The notes beneath the pieces are model-generated. The model had not been told where the DNA came from, did not search any database, and was given only the letters and a program-made list of their open reading frames with translations. The position numbers and the translations under genes were made by a program. DNA of 64,000 bases from Paenibacillus piscarius (GTDB lineage: Bacteria > Bacillota > Bacilli > Paenibacillales > Paenibacillaceae): contig NZ_JAIEUI010000021.1 of assembly GCF_022234545.1 (NCBI RefSeq), positions 1 through 64,000 on the forward strand, written 5' to 3'. Shown piece after piece: positions 1 through 8,511 of the stretch. Each line of letters starts with the position of its first letter. Position 1 is the stretch's first letter.

Positions 1-174
1 GCGTGGCTTTCGCCTTTCCAAGCAGGGGTTCCACCTGCTAAGTTACTCAACCTAGGCTCGGTCGCTCTATGAAATACAATAGAATCTCATTTTACGGTGA
101 ACTATGTGTATTCTATTGCACGAAATACAATCAGCTACTTGAATGAATGAGTTGAATCCGGCTACGTGTGCAGC
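1..174. other. Intergenic left edge with an inverted pair of short repeats
   Basis: No gene is supported here. Bases about 67-87 and 105-132 hold two copies, in opposite orientation, of a roughly 21-bp element ending in CAATAGAAT. The second copy reads TGTATTTCGTGCAATAGAAT on the minus strand. The same element recurs at 19.2-19.4 kb, so this is a dispersed intergenic repeat rather than part of the dehydrogenase gene whose stop codon is at 175. Confidence 0.55.
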
Positions 175-873
175 CTATATCTCCATATCCTTGCCCGTGT
201 AATCCACGAACCGGAAATGACCCTGCGGCCCGGTTCTCTGCTCGATCAGATCAAGAATGCCCTCGGCGCTGATGCGCGGGTCAAGCGGTGCCTTAGATCC
301 GCCCATATCAGTAGGCATCCAGCCGGGATGCACGCTGAGCACATGGATGCCCCGGTCCTTGAGTGTGACATGCAGCTTCTGGCTGAACATGTTAAGTGCA
401 GTCTTGGAGATGGTATAGGGGTAGCTGTTCGGGTAAGCATTCGTGATGCTGCCTGCCTCCGATGAGACGTTGATGATCGAAGCCCCAGGTTCGGTAAGCA
501 GCGTCAGGAGGTGCTTGACCACACGCATCGGCCCGTACAGATTGGTATCGATGGCCCGCTGCATCTCCTCCATGTCCAGCGCTTCAAGCACAGTATCTGT
601 GGCATTCAGTACAGCGGCATTGTTGATGATCGCACCAAGCGTCTGCCCCTGCTCCTTCAGGCTGGCGGCAAGCGCTGCGATTCCAGCTTCGTCCGCGACG
701 TCCAGCACAGCAAGTGTCAGCTTGTCCCCGTATGTGGCAGCAAGCTCCGTTAGGGCTGCCTGGCCGCGTGCCGGATCACGTACTCCGGCAATGACGGCAT
801 GTCCACGTCCAAGCGCAGCGGCGGTCAGCTCAAGCCCCAGTCCGCGTCCGGCTCCGGTAATCAGAATATTCAT
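175..873 (-). CDS. SDR-family NAD(P)-dependent oxidoreductase
   Basis: A short-chain dehydrogenase/reductase of 232 aa, the usual length for a classical SDR; it should reduce or oxidise a carbonyl/alcohol with NAD(P)(H) in the cytoplasm. The Rossmann glycine motif TGAGRGLG is at residues 6-13, NNAA at 84-87, the catalytic Ser at about 137-138 and YTISK (Tyr153/Lys157) at 153-157, so the active site is complete. The ATG at 873 follows AGGAGG with good spacing. It lies 23 bp after the VOC gene on the same strand, so the two are probably cotranscribed. The substrate cannot be told from the sequence. Confidence 0.9.
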   Translation of the reverse strand: MNILITGAGRGLGLELTAAALGRGHAVIAGVRDPARGQAALTELAATYGDKLTLAVLDVADEAGIAALAASLKEQGQTLGAIINNAAVLNATDTVLEALDMEEMQRAIDTNLYGPMRVVKHLLTLLTEPGASIINVSSEAGSITNAYPNSYPYTISKTALNMFSQKLHVTLKDRGIHVLSVHPGWMPTDMGGSKAPLDPRISAEGILDLIEQRTGPQGHFRFVDYTGKDMEI

Positions 874-896
874 AGGTATGGCCTCCTGTATCCGGT

Positions 897-1376
897 TTAT
901 TTTGACAATGAATCGTTCTCGTTATCGCGGTCGTTCTCCAGCAGCTCAAGCATCACCTTCAATTCCTTGAACGTATCCATATAAGCATACCGTCCACCGG
1001 TGTATTCACCCTTCTGCAGGAGCTGGAATCCCTTGCCTTCAAGCAGCATAATCTTCTCCTTCATACCTTCGACCACGAACGCAATATGGTGAACCCCTTC
1101 TCCGTGCTCATTCAGATAATCCCGCCAGGTGCTCGGCTCATGATCCGGTTCAATCAGCTCCAATTGCAGCGAACCCATTTCAAAGAAAGCCAGCTTCGCC
1201 CGCGCCCCGCTCCCTCTACCGTTATACTCCGTCTGAGCAATGTCGGCCGTGTCCGTGATGCCGATCTGAGGCTTGTCCAATCCGAAAAAGTCCGCATACG
1301 CCTGACTCACCTTCTCAATATCGTGAACCAGGATCCCAATCTGTGTCATGAAGTGATTGCCTAGTAACCCTGACAT
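897..1376 (-). CDS. VOC-family (glyoxalase/methylmalonyl-CoA epimerase-like) protein
   Basis: A 159-aa vicinal-oxygen-chelate protein. The paired beta-alpha-beta modules carry the expected metal ligands: His in ILVHDI near the N-terminus, Glu in LQLELIEP, His in VHHIAF and Glu in VMLELLE near the C-terminus. The arrangement resembles methylmalonyl-CoA epimerase and glyoxalase I, but no partner enzymes of either pathway are nearby, so only the fold and probable metal dependence are assigned. The ATG at 1376 is preferred because AAGGAGG lies 9 bases upstream; the open frame continues to 1454 without such a site. It is first in a likely two-gene unit with the SDR gene. Confidence 0.85.
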   Translation of the reverse strand: MSGLLGNHFMTQIGILVHDIEKVSQAYADFFGLDKPQIGITDTADIAQTEYNGRGSGARAKLAFFEMGSLQLELIEPDHEPSTWRDYLNEHGEGVHHIAFVVEGMKEKIMLLEGKGFQLLQKGEYTGGRYAYMDTFKELKVMLELLENDRDNENDSLSK

Positions 1377-1471
1377 TCGGCTCTGCCTCCTTATCATCGT
1401 GTCCAGACAACCATACCTAACCTGTGAAAGGGCTGTCAAGTTCATCCCTGGCACAGCAGCAGCAACAAAAA

Positions 1472-1494
1472 GAGAATGTCCTCAGGACACTCTC
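1472..1494 (-). terminator. Rho-independent terminator of the metallophosphoesterase gene
   Basis: On the minus strand GAGAGTGTCCT and AGGACATTCTC form a hairpin followed by TTTTTG. It sits just past the stop codon of the gene ending at 1518 and ahead of the VOC gene. Confidence 0.75.
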
Positions 1495-1517
1495 CCGTTG
1501 CCAATCCGGCTTAAGTC

Positions 1518-2348
1518 TCAGTGCGCGATGTAAGCATCCACTCTGTAGCTTGAACCGCTGCTGGTTAATGTGGCATTATAGTAGCCCATATTCCCGCCAG
1601 GCTTGCATTTGTAGTCCCCCGAGCAGCCGGTGACGAAAAATTTCGTCTTCGTATACCCCGGATAGATGTTATTCAGCTTCCGGTAGAATTTATGGGCATG
1701 ATGAGTGAAGATCGCAAGCACCTTCTCTCTGGCTTTTGGCGGGATAGCCGTGAAGAACTTGGAGGTCTCCGCTGCGCTGAGCACATGGCTGGAATCCACC
1801 GTAATGCCCTGCACCCGCAGCGGCCAATGGAAATCAATAATATACGAATGCTTGTCATCCAGATTCCGCAGCAGGTTGAGGCTGGCCGGGGTGAATTGTC
1901 CCAGCGCGCAATCCAGCCATACATACTTCACCTTCCCCTGTGTCCCCGGAAAATTCATCTGTCCCGCCACCGGCCCTAAGTACTGCGTGAACAGGGACCG
2001 TGTGCTGGCCTCCCAGTTACCAATTGAAGCCTTGTACGGGATGCTTCCCAGCGTACTGGTCACTGTGTCCTTGAATTCCTTATAGTACGTCCCGGCATTA
2101 TTCCCGTGATCCGCCCCCGCCTGTGTATTATCTCCCCCGAAGATGAAAAACCGTTTGTTCCCGCTGCTCACCGCTTTGGGCAAAAGACTCCTAAAAATAC
2201 TCAGGCTGTTGCCGTATCCCACATGGCTGTCACCGAATACCGCAAACTCCACTGTCTGTGCCTTGATTCTGCGCTTCACTCCCGGGGCTGCCTTCCGTCT
2301 TACGGGAACCACCCGCTTCCGCTTCGCCCCTGTCCGTCTTTTCATCAT
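1518..2348 (-). CDS. Metallophosphoesterase family protein
   Basis: A calcineurin-like phosphoesterase of 276 aa. The first 30 residues are a very basic tail (MKRRTGAKRKR then RRKAAPGVKRR). The catalytic domain follows with FGDSH (Asp40, His42), GGDNT (71-75), a GNWE block near 112 and the late THHAHK histidines, which are the di-metal ligands of the family. No signal peptide or membrane segment is evident, so a cytoplasmic or nucleic-acid-associated site is possible; the polybasic tail is unusual for the family. The ATG pair at 2348 follows GAGGGTGAGG. The substrate is unknown. It is monocistronic, with its own terminator. Confidence 0.85.
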   Translation of the reverse strand: MMKRRTGAKRKRVVPVRRKAAPGVKRRIKAQTVEFAVFGDSHVGYGNSLSIFRSLLPKAVSSGNKRFFIFGGDNTQAGADHGNNAGTYYKEFKDTVTSTLGSIPYKASIGNWEASTRSLFTQYLGPVAGQMNFPGTQGKVKYVWLDCALGQFTPASLNLLRNLDDKHSYIIDFHWPLRVQGITVDSSHVLSAAETSKFFTAIPPKAREKVLAIFTHHAHKFYRKLNNIYPGYTKTKFFVTGCSGDYKCKPGGNMGYYNATLTSSGSSYRVDAYIAH

Positions 2349-2749
2349 TCATCCGCCTCACCCTCACAAGATCTGAATCCATATATAAGAAGCACTAAAG
2401 CTTTGACCTTGAAGCGTAATCGTCACTACGGTGAATATTTGGACTTCCGGCCGCTGTTGTTAACAGATTTCCTGATTTGATCCGCTGTCTGTGGTTGAAA
2501 TCCGTTAACAAAGGCGGACGCTACCGCTCCTCCAGCTCCAAATTCCCCCTCCGTTTCTATTCGCTTTTCGTTAATTGCTTTAATGCTTCTTAATATAATA
2601 TCTTCTATATATATGCCGGACGGACGGGTAGCTCTTGGACCCGTGAATCATGGAGGAACGCCTGCATCTCGCATATCTGTAAGGCTTGTAGTACAATAAT
2701 GTCTTGGTTGTGCACGACGCATAACACTAGATGAACAAGAGGTGCCTGA
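2349..2749. other. Intergenic region between divergent genes, holding a nested inverted-repeat element
   Basis: No gene longer than a few codons is supported. Bases 2423-2551 hold the nested inverted-repeat element described separately. The A/T-rich stretch at 2585-2612 may contain promoter sequences, but I could not assign -35 and -10 boxes. Confidence 0.5.
2423..2551. repeat. Nested inverted-repeat (MITE/REP-like) intergenic element
   Basis: The element begins with the palindrome TCACTACGGTGA and runs into ATTTGGACTTCCGGC. An inner pair, GTTAACAGATTTC (2459-2471) and GAAATCCGTTAAC (2497-2509), is inverted. An outer pair, GGTGAATATTTGGA (about 2430-2443) and its imperfect complement near 2535-2551, encloses it. 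A 29-bp copy of the left end with two mismatches recurs at 43647-43675. No transposase is present. Confidence 0.6.
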
Positions 2750-3034
2750 ATGGCTATTAATTTCACAAGACCGGTGCTGGACCGCTTAAACCAGGAGATC
2801 GCAGAAATGGAATCCCGTATTGCCGCATTGCAGAAGAAGACGAAGTCCACCCGCAGCAAGATCACTCAGCTCGAAAAAGACTGCAAGCTCTCCCCCTCCC
2901 CCAGCGCCCTCAGCAGCAAAATGACACGGATCACCAAGCACCAGGCCGAGCTCAAAAAAATCTCCCGGCAGCAAACGGAGCTGTCCAAGGAGATTAATAA
3001 AAAGAAAACGATGCGGGCTACGTTGCAAAGCTAG
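2750..3034 (+). CDS. Small coiled-coil protein of unknown function
   Basis: A 94-aa charged protein, nearly all predicted helix. Heptad-like runs (LNQEIAEMESRIAALQKK and later ITKHQAELKKISRQQTELSKEI) suggest a two-segment coiled coil broken by a Ser/Pro-rich hinge (SPSPSALSS, about 49-57). There is no signal peptide, membrane segment or catalytic motif. The ATG at 2750 follows AAGAGGT. It stands alone between the phosphoesterase and the ABC-2 exporter. I do not recognise a family; a structural or scaffold role would be a guess. Confidence 0.7.
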   Translation: MAINFTRPVLDRLNQEIAEMESRIAALQKKTKSTRSKITQLEKDCKLSPSPSALSSKMTRITKHQAELKKISRQQTELSKEINKKKTMRATLQS

Positions 3035-3071
3035 ACTGCGGTCAGTTTACCGGCTCTTGCTGTCTGTAACC

Positions 3072-4214
3072 TCATGCGTACATGATTCTACGTCTGAATA
3101 AATAGATCCCGGTTAAAAAATATCCTGCTGATAATACCATCAGCACTATAATTTCGGGAAGAACCTCGTTAATGCCTGCATTATTGATCAGAATTTTGTT
3201 CATGGCACTTACAGCATCCAGCGTCGGCATGAAGGTCAGCAACTCAATCTCTTTGCCCATAACCGTAAATAACTTCACCGGCGGAACCCTGAAAAAAATC
3301 CCGGCCAGGAACATCATAGGTGTCAGCACAACATTGCCAAGGATAAAGGCCTCCAGTGACGTCTTGCAGAAGGCAGCGATGACCAGGCCGATGCCTATAG
3401 CTGAGAAGGTGGCAATCAGGCTGACTGCATAAGCCAGAATATAGGAGCCGGAGGATGAGAAGCCCATCAACAGGCTGGAGGCAAATACTAGAGGCAGCAT
3501 AGCCGCCGCTAGTACCATTTGTGAAAGCGTGATGCCTGCACAGAACTCAAACGCGCTGGCTTTTGACAAAATAATCCGCTGCATCGTCCGGTTCTCCAGC
3601 TCTCTGGTCACTACCATAGAGCTTAGGATGAGCAGGAAAAAGACGGAAAACACCATCAGTCCCGGCGCCATATTGGCAAATTCGGACGATACCTGTGCTT
3701 CACCGGTCTCCTCATAGATCAGCTGAACCGGACTTATTGCTGTGCCGTATGACCACACAAAGTTATGGATGTAGTTCTCCACCAGACTGCTGATGATGCT
3801 GTATGTCAGATTTGCAGGATTGCCGAGCATATTCACCTGTACCGTTGGGGACTGGCCGGACGGCTCATGGTTGAGCAAAGATTTACTGAAGCCGGGCGGA
3901 AGATACAAATGCGCAGCGTAGCTGCCTTTTCTAATCCCCTCCAGTATCTTCTGCTTATCATAATCCGTCTGAATGACCGTAAACATCTTGTTTCCATTGG
4001 GATACTTGCTGCCTGCAATCTGGTGCACCAGTCTGTTCCCAAGCTTCCCCTGATCTTCATTAGTAATCCCGAGCGAATACGTATAGAACCCTTGCCCGAA
4101 GGCCAGTCCAAAGATGACTATGAACACAATCGGTGACAGAATAGTTAGCAGAACTGCCTTATAGTCCCGAAACTGCTCGACCAGGCTTTTCTTGAATACA
4201 GCCCATAGCCTCAT
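3072..4214 (-). CDS. ABC-2 type transporter permease
   Basis: The membrane subunit of an ABC-2 exporter, 380 aa. There is one transmembrane helix at about residues 20-42, a large extracytoplasmic loop (about 45-175), then a block of about five helices to the C-terminus. It contains the family landmark EFANMAPGLMVFSVFF before the helix cluster and LENRTMQRI in the first cytoplasmic loop. It overlaps the upstream ATPase gene by 4 bp (ATGA), so translational coupling is likely. Family members export drugs, peptides or polysaccharide precursors; nothing in the neighbourhood identifies the cargo. Confidence 0.9.
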   Translation of the reverse strand: MRLWAVFKKSLVEQFRDYKAVLLTILSPIVFIVIFGLAFGQGFYTYSLGITNEDQGKLGNRLVHQIAGSKYPNGNKMFTVIQTDYDKQKILEGIRKGSYAAHLYLPPGFSKSLLNHEPSGQSPTVQVNMLGNPANLTYSIISSLVENYIHNFVWSYGTAISPVQLIYEETGEAQVSSEFANMAPGLMVFSVFFLLILSSMVVTRELENRTMQRIILSKASAFEFCAGITLSQMVLAAAMLPLVFASSLLMGFSSSGSYILAYAVSLIATFSAIGIGLVIAAFCKTSLEAFILGNVVLTPMMFLAGIFFRVPPVKLFTVMGKEIELLTFMPTLDAVSAMNKILINNAGINEVLPEIIVLMVLSAGYFLTGIYLFRRRIMYA

Positions 4215-5146
4215 TCCCGCAAGCTCCTTCCAGTCAGCTTAATAAATACATCTTCAAGTGTACTCTGCCTCAAACTGAACGTAAGAGGATTACCGTACAG
4301 TGCTGCCAGCTTATTGAGAATATGCGGGACATACTCTGTCAGATGGTCTCCGGTAACTTGGAGGCTTGATTCCTTGAACTGTAAAGTATATTCCGGGGTA
4401 TTTAGCTGTACGCTCTTCTGCACAGGCTCCTGATAATAAATCTCCAGCGTCTCTTCAGGAGCATACCTCTGCTGAAGCGCAGCAGGCGTGTCGCATACCA
4501 GCACTTGTCCATGGTCCATCACCGCCACCCTTGAAGACAGCCGCTGGGCTTCGTCCATATTATGGGTGGTAAGCAGCACAGCACTGGAACGTGACAGTGA
4601 TACAATGAAATCTCTAACCAGTACTCTGCTCTGCGGATCAAGCCCGGCTTCCGGCTCATCCAGGATAATCAGGTCCGGGTCATGAATAATAGACAGAAGG
4701 ATATGCAGCCTTCTCTGCATACCGCCTGATAGATTCTTTGCCAATGTCTTGCGCTGATCAGAGAGTCCGACGCTTTCCAGCAGCACAGCAGTACGCCTTG
4801 TAATCTGTTGCCTGTCCATTCCATGCAGTCTCCCTGCAAAATGAAGCTGCTCCTCACAGGTCAGCATCGGCCATATCTGTAACTCCTGACTGCACACTCC
4901 CATCTGCTTATGTTCAGAACGGTTATATCGGGAAGTTGTGCCTCCGATCCGGATATCCCCGCTATCAGGCTTAAGTGTTCCGGCAATCAGGCGAAGAGCC
5001 GTTGTTTTACCTGCACCGTTTGGGCCGAGCAGACTAAAGATCTCCCCCTGCTTGACGATGAAGGTTAAACCATCCACCGCTTTAAGGTGACCAAAGCTTT
5101 TATTCACTTGCTTCAATTCCAGCAGTATTCCATTCACCTCCAACAC
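4211..5146 (-). CDS. ABC transporter ATP-binding protein (DrrA/CcmA-type)
   Basis: The ATPase partner of the ABC-2 permease, 311 aa. Walker A GPNGAGKT is at 41-48, the signature LSGGMQRR at about 145, Walker B LIILDEPEAGLDP at about 164, and an H-loop in LLTTHNMDEA. A C-terminal extension of about 80 residues ending in TLEDVFIKLTGR is typical of drug/antibiotic-exporter ATPases. The start is uncertain. The listed GTG at 5146 has only a weak upstream site, and GGAGG lies inside the first codons, so translation could begin slightly later. Confidence 0.9.
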   Translation of the reverse strand: MLEVNGILLELKQVNKSFGHLKAVDGLTFIVKQGEIFSLLGPNGAGKTTALRLIAGTLKPDSGDIRIGGTTSRYNRSEHKQMGVCSQELQIWPMLTCEEQLHFAGRLHGMDRQQITRRTAVLLESVGLSDQRKTLAKNLSGGMQRRLHILLSIIHDPDLIILDEPEAGLDPQSRVLVRDFIVSLSRSSAVLLTTHNMDEAQRLSSRVAVMDHGQVLVCDTPAALQQRYAPEETLEIYYQEPVQKSVQLNTPEYTLQFKESSLQVTGDHLTEYVPHILNKLAALYGNPLTFSLRQSTLEDVFIKLTGRSLRE

Positions 5147-5228
5147 CTCTATCCCAAGGAATTCCAGTTCCTGTTATCTTATCCGACCCTGTCTATGCTT
5201 GTCTGTGATCTATGGTAATCAACGCAAA

Positions 5229-5260
5229 AAGAACCAAAGGAACGGATTCCCCTGGTTCTT
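5229..5260 (-). terminator. Rho-independent terminator after the MacB-like gene
   Basis: Inverted arms AAGAACCA and TGGTTCTT with a run of T on the minus strand, about 45 bp beyond the stop codon at 5304. Confidence 0.75.
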
Positions 5261-5303
5261 CGTCATTACGTTATTACTATCTGATGGATCAGACTACACC
5301 TGC

Positions 5304-7682
5304 TTACTCACTGCGCAGCGCAGCCACCGGGTCCTTTTTCGCGGCCATCTTGGCCGGAACGGCACCGCCGAGCATGGTCAGCAGCACGCTGATGACTCCC
5401 AGAATAAGCGCATGGAGCGGGTTCAGCTGCGCTACATTCTTCAGCTCCGTCAGGTTGAACAGGATCGCGTTCACCGGAATGGTCAGCAGGTAGGTAATGC
5501 CGATCCCCAGTATGCCTGAGCAAGCCCCTATGATGAAGGTCTCCGCATTGAATACCCGCGTAATATCCTTCTTACGGGCCCCCAAGGCGCGCAGTACCCC
5601 GATCTCCTTCGTACGCTCCATCACGGAAATGTAGGTGATGATCGCAATCATAATCAGGGACACCACCAGGGAGATCGCGGCAAAAGCAATCAGCACCATC
5701 GTAATCCCGTCCATTATTCCCCCGGAAATATTGGTGACAATGGCCGCCAGGTCGGTGTACTGTACCTGATCCTCCGCTGCCTTGCCTTCATTCCATTTGT
5801 CCAGATAAGCATTTACGGATTCCTTCGCACTGAAATCAATCGGGTACAGCGAGACTGCTGTCGGGATATCCGTAGCGCCGAGAGCCGCAAGCGCATTCTC
5901 CTTTGTTACAGTGGCCATATTGCCTGCCGCTGCCATTCCGGCATTCATGAGCGGAGAGCCGCCCATCGCACTGCCGGAGCCGCTGCCTGCAACTTCATCG
6001 GCCAGTCCTTGACCTGTCAACACGTTAATGTCCGCCTTCTCCTGAGCCTGTACAATCTCGGATTCCCGCGCGTCGGCGATGAAGGATGCAGCCAGCTCAT
6101 CAGAATAGACCAGACCTGGAGACAGGGTCGAGATCTTGGAGCCTTCCTGCCCGCGCACCACTCCGGCAATTTTCAGCGTAACTGCCCTAGGACTGTCGTA
6201 GAGGTCATCCAGGTTGCCGCCGGGAGCATTGACCACGAATTGTTCGCCGTTCTTTTTATAGTAATCGTTGTTCATAATCAGCTTAACCTGCTTGCCGACC
6301 AAGCCGTTCAGATCGATGCTCTTGGCTTCATAATCCAGCCCCAGCGCATCCACTGCCGCATTAGTCAGACGGTTATATTCATCGACGATCAGGACCAGAT
6401 CGGTCTTATCTGCCGGGAATGAGCCTGCCAGCAGATCGTAATATTGCTCCAGATAGCTGTCCGAAGCGCTGCCCTGCTTGCTGGGGTAGGGAGCCAGAGT
6501 GATTTTGCTGGTATCCAGCGCGACCGTCTTGTCCCCATCCTTGACCAGCATGTTCATCTTCACACTGCGGGTATACGACACACCGTCCAGCAGCTTGGGA
6601 TCGATCCCGTCCAGATACTGCATATACTCCTTGGTCAGCACATTCACATGCATAGCGGAGTTAACCGTCGGATCGTACGGGTAGAGCTGCTTGTCGGCAG
6701 GATAAGCTGGAAGCTCCGGATTCTCCTTGCCGGGAGGACCGGCATTCTGCAGATTGACCGCCGTCTGGTTGATTGAGACCGGGAAGTTGGACAAAGCTCC
6801 GGTCTCGTAGGAGCTGATCTGCTTATCGAAGCCATTGGACAGGGACAGGATCAGGGCAATGCCGATAATTCCGATACTGGAGGCAAAAGCGGTTAGCCCG
6901 GTGCGCCATTTTTTGGTCGCAATATTCTTGCCGGATAGTTTCAGCGCCGTGAGGAAGCTCATGCTTGTCTGCTTCAGCTTGTAAGCACTTGAGAGCTTCT
7001 GGGTAGCCAGCGGATTGCTGTCGGCGATGGCATGTCCGTCTGAGAAGCGGATGACACGGTCAGCATAATTCTCCGCCAGCTCGGGGTTGTGGGTGACCAT
7101 GATAACGAGCTTATCCTCCGCAATCGATTTGATCAGCTCCATGATCTGTTCGCTGGTCTCGGAATCCAGGGCCCCGGTCGGCTCATCGGCCAGGATAATA
7201 TCGGGATTGTTCGCAAGCGCCCGTGCGATGGCCACACGCTGCATCTGTCCGCCGGAGAGCTGGTTCGGCTTTTTGTGCACATGGTCCTTCAGCCCGACCT
7301 TCTCCAGTACCTCCAGCGCCTTGCGGTGCTTCTCGGCTGCCGCCACTCCGCTGAGCGTCATCCCCATCTCCACGTTATCCGTGATGCTTAGGTGCGAGAT
7401 CAGATTATAGCTCTGAAAAATAAAGCCGACACTATTATTGCGGTACGCATCCCACTCGCTGTCCTTGAAGTGCTCGGTCGATTGGCCGTTGATGATCAGC
7501 TCTCCGCTGTCGTACTGGTCCAGCCCGCCGATGATGTTCAGCAGCGTGGTTTTGCCTGATCCGCTCTGGCCCAGAATGGCGACGAACTCGCTTTCTCTGA
7601 AATTCAGATTGACCTTGTCGAGGGCAACCTGGGTGAATTCGCCGGTTTTGTAGCTTTTGGTGATGTTTTTTAATTGCAGCAT
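5304..7682 (-). CDS. Fused ABC transporter ATP-binding/permease protein (MacB-like)
   Basis: A single-chain exporter half of about 792 aa. The N-terminal ATPase (about 1-225) has Walker A GQSGSGKT, the signature LSGGQMQRV and Walker B IILADEPTGALD. A permease follows with one helix near 265-285, an extracytoplasmic MacB-like domain of about 270 residues (about 290-640), then three C-terminal helices containing MERTKEIGVLRALGARKKDI, the FtsX/MacB signature. Mechanotransmission of peptides or lipids, rather than classical transport, is known for this family. The ATG at 7682 (third codon of the longest frame) is chosen because GGGAG lies 7 bases upstream. It is divergent from the two-component genes at 7837, which probably control it. 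Confidence 0.92.
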   Translation of the reverse strand: MLQLKNITKSYKTGEFTQVALDKVNLNFRESEFVAILGQSGSGKTTLLNIIGGLDQYDSGELIINGQSTEHFKDSEWDAYRNNSVGFIFQSYNLISHLSITDNVEMGMTLSGVAAAEKHRKALEVLEKVGLKDHVHKKPNQLSGGQMQRVAIARALANNPDIILADEPTGALDSETSEQIMELIKSIAEDKLVIMVTHNPELAENYADRVIRFSDGHAIADSNPLATQKLSSAYKLKQTSMSFLTALKLSGKNIATKKWRTGLTAFASSIGIIGIALILSLSNGFDKQISSYETGALSNFPVSINQTAVNLQNAGPPGKENPELPAYPADKQLYPYDPTVNSAMHVNVLTKEYMQYLDGIDPKLLDGVSYTRSVKMNMLVKDGDKTVALDTSKITLAPYPSKQGSASDSYLEQYYDLLAGSFPADKTDLVLIVDEYNRLTNAAVDALGLDYEAKSIDLNGLVGKQVKLIMNNDYYKKNGEQFVVNAPGGNLDDLYDSPRAVTLKIAGVVRGQEGSKISTLSPGLVYSDELAASFIADARESEIVQAQEKADINVLTGQGLADEVAGSGSGSAMGGSPLMNAGMAAAGNMATVTKENALAALGATDIPTAVSLYPIDFSAKESVNAYLDKWNEGKAAEDQVQYTDLAAIVTNISGGIMDGITMVLIAFAAISLVVSLIMIAIITYISVMERTKEIGVLRALGARKKDITRVFNAETFIIGACSGILGIGITYLLTIPVNAILFNLTELKNVAQLNPLHALILGVISVLLTMLGGAVPAKMAAKKDPVAALRSE

Positions 7683-7836
7683 GGTCATTCTCCCTTTCTA
7701 TGTCTATACTCTCACAGTATAACCGCCTAATATCAACTAAACCTAAACTCATAGTTGAGCTTGAGTTGATCTGAATGAGGTATACTACTTACAAACTGTT
7801 CGTTCTATTACTTGAGCTGTCCCAGGAGGAAACCTT

Positions 7837-8511
7837 ATGTTTACGATTCTTGTGGTTGAGGATGATGCCAAGCTGCGGCAATTGTTCTGCACCGTACTGA
7901 CCCGGCACGGCTACCGTGCGGTCCCGGCCGGGAACGGCGAGGAGGCGCTGGAGATGCTGGATAAGGAATACATCGATCTGTTGATCTGCGATATTATGAT
8001 GCCCCGGATGGACGGCTTCGAGCTGACCCGGACGCTTCGCGATCACAACCAGCAGCTCCCGATTCTGATGGTGACAGCGCGGGAGCAGTTTGCCGATAAG
8101 CAGCAGGGCTTCCTCGTCGGTATTGACGATTATATGGTGAAGCCGGTCAATGTGAACGAAATGATCCTGCGGGTCGGAGCGCTGCTGCGCCGGGCCAAAA
8201 TCATCAGCGAACGCAAAATCGAATGGGGCGGCACCGTGCTGGACTACGATACGTTAACTGTGCTTCAGGGGCCGGAGAGCACCTTACTGCCGCAGAAGGA
8301 ATTCTATCTTCTCTATAAAATGATCTCTTATCCCAATAAAATTTTCACCAAGCAGCAGCTCATGGATGAAATCTGGGGGATGGACTCTGAATCGGACGAG
8401 CATACCGTGGTGGTTCATGTGAACCGTCTGCGGGAGCGCTTCCGGGACAGCGCGGATTTCGAGATTGTTACAGTCAGAGGGCTGGGCTACAAGGCGGTGA
8501 AGCGGGGATGA
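7837..8511 (+). CDS. OmpR-family response regulator
   Basis: A 224-aa DNA-binding response regulator. The receiver domain has the acidic pair in VEDDAK near the N-terminus, the phosphoacceptor Asp in LLICDIMMPRMDG (about residue 52) and the Thr/Lys pair in MVTAR and MVKPVN. The winged helix (about 130-222) ends in VTVRGLGYKAV. The ATG follows CAGGAGG. Its stop overlaps the kinase start by 4 bp, so the pair is one operon. The divergent MacB-like gene 150 bp away is the most likely target. Confidence 0.95.
   Translation: MFTILVVEDDAKLRQLFCTVLTRHGYRAVPAGNGEEALEMLDKEYIDLLICDIMMPRMDGFELTRTLRDHNQQLPILMVTAREQFADKQQGFLVGIDDYMVKPVNVNEMILRVGALLRRAKIISERKIEWGGTVLDYDTLTVLQGPESTLLPQKEFYLLYKMISYPNKIFTKQQLMDEIWGMDSESDEHTVVVHVNRLRERFRDSADFEIVTVRGLGYKAVKRG

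Noticed and set aside
443..970. Plus-strand frame of 175 codons across the SDR and its upstream gap
   Set aside because: Antisense to an SDR with intact catalytic motifs; low-complexity Ser/Ala composition typical of a shadow.
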